Shown here piece by piece: positions 54,151-61,541 of a DNA stretch of 64,000 nt. The translations under genes and the position numbers were made by a program. The notes beneath the pieces are model-generated. The model was not told the DNA's origin and searched no databases. It worked only from the letters and a program-made list of their open reading frames with translations. The DNA comes from Planctomycetota bacterium (GTDB taxonomy: Bacteria; Planctomycetota; UBA8742; UBA2392), in NCBI GenBank assembly GCA_020848275.1, contig JADLAK010000085.1, forward strand, positions 1 through 64,000, written 5' to 3'. Numbering within the stretch: the stretch's first letter is position 1; each line of letters opens with the position of its first letter.

Positions 54151-54761
54151 GCGCGACCGACAAGATTTGGGTTGGAGCTGATCCGGGCGGGAAGAACAAC
54201 TTCGGCTTGGCGATTTTATACCCGGACGGCTCGACCAAGACCTGGTGCGTTGACCATGCGGACGAGGCGCTGGAGAAGGTTTGCAAGGAAGTAGCCGTCG
54301 CGCCTGCAGGAGTTGGCGTGGATGCGCCGCTCTGGTGGTCTTCCGGCCAGTCAAGTGATCGCCAAGCAGACCAGTGGCTCCGCAGAACATACGGTTTGTC
54401 GGGCGGCAACGTACAGGCCGCGAATTCGTTAAAGGGTGCCGCCGTGGTTCAGGGTGCAATGTTCGTGCATCGCATTCGTGAAAAGTACCCGGCAGTCGGG
54501 GTCACGGAAAGCCATCCAAAGGCCTTGTGGGCCGCGCTTCGGCCTGTGGACTGGCCCACCTTCTGCAAAACGTACTCGATCAGTTCAACGATTGCCGGCC
54601 ATCAGGAACATGAACGAGATGCGATTCTCGGTGCGATTGCAGCACGTGAGGGCTTTGAAGGGCGCTGGCCTTTGGACCTTTCGGCTTCTCGCCACGCGAG
54701 CGAACTGGATCCGGCCAGGTACTGGCTTGCGCCTGTCCACTACTTCTGGCCAAGAACTTGA
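54147..54761 (+). CDS. DUF429 (RNase H-like fold) protein
   Basis: A 204-aa protein starting within the methyltransferase stop (ATGA). It carries spaced acidic residues typical of DUF429: 'VGADPGGKNNFGLAIL', 'GVGVDAPLWWSS', 'GVTESHPKALWA' and 'EHERDAILGAIAAREG'. DUF429 is predicted to adopt an RNase H-like fold and may be a nuclease; no activity is established that I know of. Its stop overlaps the helicase start (TTGA), fixing it inside the same operon. Confidence 0.85.
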   Translation: MSATDKIWVGADPGGKNNFGLAILYPDGSTKTWCVDHADEALEKVCKEVAVAPAGVGVDAPLWWSSGQSSDRQADQWLRRTYGLSGGNVQAANSLKGAAVVQGAMFVHRIREKYPAVGVTESHPKALWAALRPVDWPTFCKTYSISSTIAGHQEHERDAILGAIAAREGFEGRWPLDLSASRHASELDPARYWLAPVHYFWPRT

Positions 54762-56833
54762 CTGATTTCCTGATCGCCGACACCTTCACCGCCAGCCTCG
54801 CGCGCCTGATGGGCGACGAACAGAAGGCCGTCAAAACGACCGCCTTCGACCTGCAATTGAACCCGGCCAGCCCGGGCATGAGTTTTCACAAGCTAGACCG
54901 CGCGAAGGACAAGAACTTCTGGTCCGTGCGTGTGAACGCCGACATTCGGCTGATCGTGCACAAGACGCCGGGCAGCCTGCTGCTCTGCTACGTTGATCAC
55001 CACGACAAGGCCTATGCTTGGGCCGAACGCCGCAAACTCGAAACACATCCGACTACTGGCGCGGCCCAACTGGTTGAAATCCGCGAAACCTTTAAGGAGA
55101 TACTGATTCCCGTTTACGTCGAGCCGCCGGCAGCGGCAGCGCAAAAACGGCGCCCGTTTGCGAACTTCACGGATAGCGACCTTCTGAAGTATGGCGTGCC
55201 ATCGGAATGGCTTGCGGATGTTCGCGGCGCGGACGAGGACAGCCTGCTTGCCTTGGCGGATCGCCTTCCGGCCGAGGCGTCCGAGGCGCTGCTTGAGCTC
55301 GCGACAGGCGGCACACCACGCATGGCAGAGGTAGTTGTAGATGCAGCCGGTCCCTTCAGTCATCCAGACGCGCAACGGCGCTTCCGCATTATGGCGAACG
55401 TTGAAGAGCTGACACGCGCGTTGGACTATCCCTGGGACAAGTGGACAGTATTCCTGCACCCCGAGCAACGGCACATTGCAGAGGGATCATTTGGTGGTCC
55501 CGCCCGCGTGTCTGGTTCTGCCGGCACGGGCAAGACTATCGTCGCACTGCATCGCGCCGTGTATCTGGCCCACGCCGACAATGATGCCCGCATCCTGCTC
55601 ACCACCTTCTCTGATGTGCTTGCCAACGCACTTCGCGGACAGCTGAGGCGCCTGATCGGCAACGAGCCGCGTCTTGGCGAACGAATTGATATTGACTCGA
55701 TCGGCGCGATCGGATCGCGGCTTTATAAGGCCAACGTCGGGCATGCCAAGCTCGCGAAGCGAGAAGCGATCATTCAGGCGGTCAAGGATGCCGCAGCCGC
55801 TGTGCCAAAGCACAAGTTCGCATTGTCGTTCCTGCTCACGGAATGGGACCAAGTCGTGGATGCGTGGCAGTTAGGAACGTGGGAATCCTATCGCGATATG
55901 ATCCGGCTTGGCCGCAAGATGCGACTGCCCGAGACACAGCGAGTACTTCTCTGGTCCATTTTCGAGCGCGTGCGCACCGCGCTGGTGGCACAAAAGCTGG
56001 TCACTCAGGCGGAAATGTTCACACAGCTCGCAGCGGCGTTGGCCAAGAGCACCGCTCGACCCTTCGACCATGTCATTGTAGACGAAGCGCAGGACATCGG
56101 CGTAGCGCACCTGCGGTTTCTGGCCGCGCTGGCCTCAAAGCGGGCCGACGCCCTGTTTTTCGCGGGGGACCTTGGCCAGCGCATTTTCCAGCAGCCTTTT
56201 TCGTGGTTAGCCCTTGGCGTTGACGTGCGCGGTAGATCGAAGACATTGCGTGTGAACTACCGCACATCACACCAGATCAGGACACAGGCAGATCGGCTCC
56301 TTGGGCCCACGGTTTCGGACGCGGATGGAAACCGAGAGGAGCGAACCCAGACGGTGTCCGTCTTTAATGGGCAGGTGCCAACGGTTTGCGTCTTTGAAAA
56401 TGACGGCGAGGAAGCCGCACACGTCGGCGCATGGGTCGCCGAGCGGGCTAAGGAGGGGGTTACGCCGCACGAAATTGCCGTTTTCGTCCGGTCGCCCGCC
56501 CAGATTCCCAGAGCCATTGAGGCGTTGAAACAGGCGGGCATGAACCACACGGTGCTCGACGAAGGTGTAGAGATTGCGAGCGGGGCTGTGTCCGTAAGTA
56601 CGATGCACCTGGCGAAGGGCCTGGAGTTCCGCGCCGTCGCGGTTATGGCCTGCGACGACGAGGTGATTCCGCTTCAGGAACGCGTCGAGACCGCCGGCGA
56701 GGATTCAGACCTTAAGGACGTCTACGACACCGAGCGTCACCTCCTGTATGTGGCCTCTACCCGTGCACGAGACTATCTGCTGGTGACGGGCGTTAAGCCG
56801 GGTTCTGAGTTTCTGGATGACCTGCGGCCGTGA
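54758..56833 (+). CDS. UvrD/Rep-like helicase with ParE/RelE-like N-terminal domain
   Basis: A 691-aa protein starting at a TTG that overlaps the DUF429 stop. Residues about 1-95 resemble the RelE/ParE fold ('NFWSVRVNADIRLIVHKTPG', then 'LLCYVDHHDKAYAWAERRK'). An SF1 helicase follows: Walker A 'GSAGTGKTIVALHRAVYLAH' (near 253), 'VIVDEAQDIGVAHLRFLAAL' (near 441), 'LRVNYRTSHQIRTQADRLL', 'STMHLAKGLEFRAV' and 'LLYVASTRARDYLLVTG'. It is the last gene of the restriction operon. The toxin-like part may be a nucleic-acid grip rather than a toxin. Confidence 0.85.
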   Translation: MTDFLIADTFTASLARLMGDEQKAVKTTAFDLQLNPASPGMSFHKLDRAKDKNFWSVRVNADIRLIVHKTPGSLLLCYVDHHDKAYAWAERRKLETHPTTGAAQLVEIRETFKEILIPVYVEPPAAAAQKRRPFANFTDSDLLKYGVPSEWLADVRGADEDSLLALADRLPAEASEALLELATGGTPRMAEVVVDAAGPFSHPDAQRRFRIMANVEELTRALDYPWDKWTVFLHPEQRHIAEGSFGGPARVSGSAGTGKTIVALHRAVYLAHADNDARILLTTFSDVLANALRGQLRRLIGNEPRLGERIDIDSIGAIGSRLYKANVGHAKLAKREAIIQAVKDAAAAVPKHKFALSFLLTEWDQVVDAWQLGTWESYRDMIRLGRKMRLPETQRVLLWSIFERVRTALVAQKLVTQAEMFTQLAAALAKSTARPFDHVIVDEAQDIGVAHLRFLAALASKRADALFFAGDLGQRIFQQPFSWLALGVDVRGRSKTLRVNYRTSHQIRTQADRLLGPTVSDADGNREERTQTVSVFNGQVPTVCVFENDGEEAAHVGAWVAERAKEGVTPHEIAVFVRSPAQIPRAIEALKQAGMNHTVLDEGVEIASGAVSVSTMHLAKGLEFRAVAVMACDDEVIPLQERVETAGEDSDLKDVYDTERHLLYVASTRARDYLLVTGVKPGSEFLDDLRP

Positions 56834-57005
56834 CCGGCGCAAGCTCGTGCGAACATGGCCTTACCAAAAATCGTCCTCCACAAATCGGCGTACAGTCGGA
56901 GGCGGGTGTTGATGACGGCGGTTCTAGCTGCGACAATCCGCACGGAGTTGGTTCCTCATGCCTGTGTGCCGTGGTTGCGGTTCCCCGTCGCTTGAGAGCT
57001 ATGCC

Positions 57006-58313
57006 ATGAAACTCCCCGCGCTTGGTTTGGTCTTGCTTGCGTTGGTCCCTAGCGCGCTTGGCGCGCAAACAGTTGAGAAGCCTATCCGCCTTGGCTCCAT
57101 AGAGATCGCCGGCGGCCACGCTGCACCTTTCGCGGCTGACGTTGACGGTGACGGCACAAAGGATCTGATTGTCAGCGAGGGGAGCGCCGAGTGTGGGTTG
57201 CGGGTATGGCAGTCATCGAAAGATGTGCGGTACGACATGGACGAGTGGTACTGGCTAAGAAACAGCGACAACGACATTCTCAAGAACGGGGATATCGGTT
57301 CGGGTTGTGTCTGATGCACCCAGTTCTGCCCACAGTTTGTGGACTTTGATGGCGACGGCGTGCAGGACATAATCGGCGGCAGTGGTAGCGGGCAGATCCG
57401 TCTTTTTTGCGGTACGGCCACAGGGCTTTTTATGCCGGGGAAGTTGATAACGGATAAGGACGACCAGCCACTGAACGTGGAAGGCCATCCCGGAAAGAAG
57501 CGGTCGACACCATTTGCAGCCGACTGGGACGGCGACGGTGATTCGGACATTCTCTGCGGCGATTCTTCAGGCTCTGTGTGGCTGTTCGTGAACGCTGGGA
57601 CGAAGCAGAATTTCGCGTTCAGTGAACGGCAGCAAGTTTCCTGCGCAGGCGGGCCGGTTAAACGCTACGGCTTCTCGCAGCCTGTCATGGCTGACTGGGA
57701 CCAAGACGGCAAAAGCGACCTTTTGGTGGCCGATTACTGGGGATCCATTGTTTGGTATCGAAATGAGGCTGCAACATCCAGCGCAAGCCCGAGTTTTGCC
57801 AAGCCCGTCGTCCTTATCGAACCATATACGGACGAACGCGAGAAAAAAGAAGGCGTGAAGGCAGACTGCCCGTTCCGAAATTTCAGATTCACCGTGGCCG
57901 ATTGTGATGGTGACGGCCTGTTGGACCTTGTGATTGCCGACGAACGCAAGAATGCCAGCCGCCGTTCGTCGGGGCCAACCGAGGCTGAACACGCCAAAAT
58001 CGATTCGATGAAGAAGCGCAATGACGTGATCGCAAAGGAGCTAAAGGCGATCCGCGATAGGGCATGGAAGAATAACCTGAAAGACTTCAAAAAGGATGAA
58101 TTCGACCTGACTGAGAAAGAAATGGCTGACCTGAAAGAGAGAGTGCTTGCCGCCATACGCAAAGACGACCGTTATCGGCCGCTGCAACGCGAATCAGATC
58201 GCCTTAATGAGCGCATCGGGATTCTGACCGACCCGCCCTACAACGTGAGCTGGTTGTGGTTTGCCCGTGGCGTCAGACCTGTGAAGGACGACGCCGATAC
58301 CAAGCCAAAGTAA
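57006..58313 (+). pseudogene. FG-GAP/VCBS repeat secreted protein with an in-frame TGA
   Basis: A single frame runs from the ATG at 57006 to the TAA ending at 58313, broken only by TGA at 57312-57314. Signal peptide 'MKLPALGLVLLALVPSALGA'. Calcium-binding DxDxDG repeats lie on both sides of the stop: 'ADVDGDGTKD' before it; 'VDFDGDGVQD', 'ADWDGDGDSD', 'ADWDQDGKSD' and 'ADCDGDGLLD' after. Upstream reads 'DIGSGCV', downstream 'CTQFCPQFVDFDGDG'. The simplest reading is a nonsense mutation in an otherwise intact beta-propeller-like exported protein. A small hairpin at 57330-57342 leaves selenocysteine recoding as a remote option. The C-terminus is lysine-rich and helical. Confidence 0.75.
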
Positions 58314-58331
58314 CCGATAAGCAAGCCGAAC

Positions 58332-61300
58332 TCACGCGTGTCCGGCCAACGCTTTCAAGTCGTCGACGATGGCTTCTGGGCGCGGTGACACGCCCAAGCG
58401 TGGATCGTCGGATGAACACGCCAGTGCCTCGCGCGCGACGGTCGCTGCGCGAGTGTCGCGTGCGGCGTTAAGTGATCGCGCCCATCCCGCCAGGATCGTG
58501 AACAACGGTTTTTGTCCAACAGCGAGGCAGTGCTTGTGCGCGAGTTCATAGGCTGCTGCGGCTTCTTTGAAACGGCCGAGGTCGCGCAGGACGTCGGCCT
58601 CCTGTGCCTCGGCCTGGTAGAGTTCGTTCAAGTCGTTGATCTTTTCGAACAACGCGCAAGCCTCGGCAACGGGCGGAAGCGCTTCATCGCGCCGCCCAAG
58701 AGCGGCTAGGACGCGGGTTCGGTTAACCAGGGTCGTGGCGATGCCCTTGGCGCGGCCAAGCTCGCGATTGATCGCCTCGGCCTCCTCGCAGCAGGTCAGT
58801 GCTTGCTCGTGTTGTCCGATGCGATGCAGGACCTCGGCCCGACGATTCAGATTGAGAGCAATCACGCGCCGGTCGCCAACATCGCGCGCGATGCTCTCGG
58901 CCTCCGTCAATCCATCCAGAACCGTCTGCGTGTCGTTCGTCGAAGCAAGGATCGTGCAGCGCCCCCCGATCGCCGCAGCAAGTAGCGGCAGGCTGCCAAT
59001 CTCGCGGGCAATCGCCTCGGCCTCGCATTCTTTGGTGAGCGCGCCTTCAAGATCCCCCAACAATCGTAGAGTTTCGCTGAGATTGTGCAGAGCAACCGCG
59101 AAAGAGCCTTTTGCTCCCGCGCGCCGAAACACGGGCGTGATGCGGTCATAGCATTCACGCGCCTTGTTCAGGGCTCCCATGTTCTTGTGAACCATGCCCT
59201 GGCTTCCGATGCACGAACAAGCTTCCAGTTCGTCGCCGCCCGCCCGCGCAATTTCCTCACCCTTGCCGTAACTTTCCAGTGCGCCGGCGAAGTCCTCCTT
59301 GAGCCTTCGGACGTTGCCTTGCTCCAACAGGCATCGAACCTGCACGTCACTTCGGCCGTTCAAGTTTGACGCCAGCGCCACAGCCGCATCTGCCGCTTCG
59401 CGGGCACGGTTCCAGTCGCCGGTATCCTGTGCGGCGCGCGAAATAGCCGCAAGCAGGCGGGCCCGTAACACGTTCAATTCATCGGACTGCCCCGTCAGCG
59501 CGTCCACGGCCTTTGTCAGGCGCGCAATACGCTCGCCCGTCGGCCCCCGTAGTCTCATCGTCTCGGCGGCGGCAATGATGACCTCGGCGGCGAGCCGTGA
59601 TTCCCCGACGGCGAGCATTCGGTCCTGAGCCGCAAAAAGATTGTCCATTTCGGCGTCGATCTGGTTCAACGCCTGCACAAGTTGCGGCCCGCGCAAGGCC
59701 TTGTCCCATTGGGCCGCATGCTCCTGGTAGTAACGGGCATGGCGCAGGGCCAAATGTTGCTGTTGCTCAGGCGAGGCCGATTGCCGCCACTTGTCCTCGG
59801 CGTACTCAATGATCGTCGCGAACAAACCGAAGCGGACACCGTCATTGGCATCGAACGCGCGAATCAAGCTCTTTTCTCGCAGATCCTGCACAGCATCCAT
59901 GCCCAGTGGTGCGCCTTCGAATGCGGACAGATGGAGCACGGCCTCCGCCGCTTCAAGGGTGAATCCTTCACGAAAGACCGCCAGTTGCATCAATGCATTG
60001 CGCTGCCACTCGTTGAGAAGTTCATAACTCCAATCGATCGCCCCAAGCAGGGTTTGCTGGCGCGGCGTCAAGTCACGCCGTGTCGACTTCAAGAGGTCGA
60101 ACTTGCGGCCCAACTTTGAAAGCATCTGGGCCGGCTGCATGATGCGGATCCGGGCAGCGGCGAGTTCAATGGCAAGCGGAACGCCTTCGAGTTCGGAACA
60201 GATGGCAGCCACGACCGCGGCGTTGCCGTGGGTCAGCTCGAAATCCGCTTTGGCGTCGTGCGCTCGCTCGACGAACAGGCGTACGCTGTCGAAGCTGCTG
60301 ACAAAATCGGCCAGCCGGCGCGTCTCACCTTTGCGAGGCATCTTCCCGCGCGGAGATTCAAGAGGCCCCAGTTCAAAGGAGCGCTCGCCCGTCAGGGATA
60401 ACAGCGTGCGGCTGGTGACCAGGAACTTGGTGCCCGGGCTTTGCTCCAGCCACAGGCCGACCGTCGCGTTAGCGTGTTCGACGGCTTGCTCGAAATTGTC
60501 CAGGATCAGTAGCAGCGGCTTGCGATAGCGCAGCACGTTGGCAACGGCTTGCGGCGACTGGTCAGGGCCGCTAAGCGTAACCCCGAGGGACTTGGCCGTC
60601 TCATGAACAATTGCCTGCAGCGTGCGCGCGTGCGCCAACTCAACGAAGTATACGCCGCCCTCGAAGGGGAGCGGTTCCTTGAGCAACAGGTCGCCCACGT
60701 GTTGCGACAGGCGCGTTTTCCCCAGCCCGCCCATTCCCCATAGCGTGACGAGGCGCGTCGACGCATCCTTAAGCAACGCTGCCAACTTCTCGACTTCTGC
60801 GGCGCGGCCGATAAAGCTGCTTTTGGGCCGAGTCAGGTTGGTTGCCGTAGCACGGTCGATTTGCAATGGCGGAAAGCTGCGGTCTTTGAGTGCTGACGGC
60901 GCCAGTTGGTACACATGCTCGGGGCGCTCAAAACCTTTAAGGCGGTGCTCGCCAAGGTCCTTGATATCGGCACCGAGTTGCTCGATGGCCGTGCGGGCGG
61001 CGCCCAGCACTGCGGAACTACACAGGATTTGTCCGCCGTGCGCCGCCGATGAGATGCGCGCAACCTTGTTAACCGGGGGGCCGAAATAGTCGACTTGGCC
61101 GCTTGCCGGATCCTGGCCGACGATGGGCTCGCCCAGATGCGCGCCCATGCGGACCAGCAACTCGCCGCAATCCTGCGACCAGGAGGTCTGGTGCAAGGCG
61201 ACCTGCGCTTCGAGGCAGAAGCGCACGGCGTCGGATGCTCGTTCAAACGCAATCTTGAACGAGTCGCCTTCGGACTTGAACGCAAATCCGTTATGCCGAT

Positions 61301-61436
61301 TGAAACAGTCGCGCAGCACCCGGTTGTGCAAGTCGAGCGCCGGCTTGAATGCGTCACCCAGGCGGTTCCAGAGCGCGGTCGAGCCCTGGATGTCGCTGAA
61401 CACAAACGTAACCGTGCCCGTTGGATGATTGAACAT
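58332..61436 (-). CDS. Class III nucleotide cyclase - NB-ARC ATPase - TPR regulator
   Basis: A 1,034-aa cytoplasmic signalling protein. I use the ATG at 61436-61434; an in-frame TTG five codons upstream is possible. Residues about 5-170 are a class III adenylyl/guanylyl cyclase with metal Asp residues in 'FVFSDIQGST' and 'FKSEGDSFKI' and the 'DYFGPPVNKVARI' segment. Residues about 200-480 are an STAND/NB-ARC-type ATPase ('SSFIGRAAEVEKL', P-loop 'GMGGLGKTRL', 'LLLILDNFE'). The remaining 450 residues are tetratricopeptide-like helices ('GDWNRAREAADAAVALA'). Such proteins are common in soil and planctomycete-like bacteria; the input signal is unknown. It points toward the FG-GAP gene, tail to tail. 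Confidence 0.9.
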   Translation of the reverse strand: MFNHPTGTVTFVFSDIQGSTALWNRLGDAFKPALDLHNRVLRDCFNRHNGFAFKSEGDSFKIAFERASDAVRFCLEAQVALHQTSWSQDCGELLVRMGAHLGEPIVGQDPASGQVDYFGPPVNKVARISSAAHGGQILCSSAVLGAARTAIEQLGADIKDLGEHRLKGFERPEHVYQLAPSALKDRSFPPLQIDRATATNLTRPKSSFIGRAAEVEKLAALLKDASTRLVTLWGMGGLGKTRLSQHVGDLLLKEPLPFEGGVYFVELAHARTLQAIVHETAKSLGVTLSGPDQSPQAVANVLRYRKPLLLILDNFEQAVEHANATVGLWLEQSPGTKFLVTSRTLLSLTGERSFELGPLESPRGKMPRKGETRRLADFVSSFDSVRLFVERAHDAKADFELTHGNAAVVAAICSELEGVPLAIELAAARIRIMQPAQMLSKLGRKFDLLKSTRRDLTPRQQTLLGAIDWSYELLNEWQRNALMQLAVFREGFTLEAAEAVLHLSAFEGAPLGMDAVQDLREKSLIRAFDANDGVRFGLFATIIEYAEDKWRQSASPEQQQHLALRHARYYQEHAAQWDKALRGPQLVQALNQIDAEMDNLFAAQDRMLAVGESRLAAEVIIAAAETMRLRGPTGERIARLTKAVDALTGQSDELNVLRARLLAAISRAAQDTGDWNRAREAADAAVALASNLNGRSDVQVRCLLEQGNVRRLKEDFAGALESYGKGEEIARAGGDELEACSCIGSQGMVHKNMGALNKARECYDRITPVFRRAGAKGSFAVALHNLSETLRLLGDLEGALTKECEAEAIAREIGSLPLLAAAIGGRCTILASTNDTQTVLDGLTEAESIARDVGDRRVIALNLNRRAEVLHRIGQHEQALTCCEEAEAINRELGRAKGIATTLVNRTRVLAALGRRDEALPPVAEACALFEKINDLNELYQAEAQEADVLRDLGRFKEAAAAYELAHKHCLAVGQKPLFTILAGWARSLNAARDTRAATVAREALACSSDDPRLGVSPRPEAIVDDLKALAGHA

Positions 61437-61472
61437 GACGGCCCCGAACAATGGGCAAGCATTCTAGCAGAG

Positions 61473-61511
61473 GCCGTCAAAACACGAGCCCCGTCGCGAA
61501 GCCGACGGGGC
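61473..61511 (-). terminator. Rho-independent terminator after the Kelch gene
   Basis: Perfect 9-bp stem GCCCCGTCG/CGACGGGGC (61503-61511 with 61488-61496) around a six-base loop, followed on the minus strand by TCGTGTTTTG. It lies 30 bp past the stop of the Kelch gene and before the cyclase gene start. Confidence 0.75.
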
Positions 61512-61541
61512 GGTTGTGTTGCTACATGTCTTTGGCCTAGG

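Noticed and set aside
44329-58331. A right-hand attachment site matching the tRNA-Lys repeat
   Set aside because: I looked for the T-arm core GGATTCGAACC and its complement in this stretch and saw none, so the element's right end is left open.
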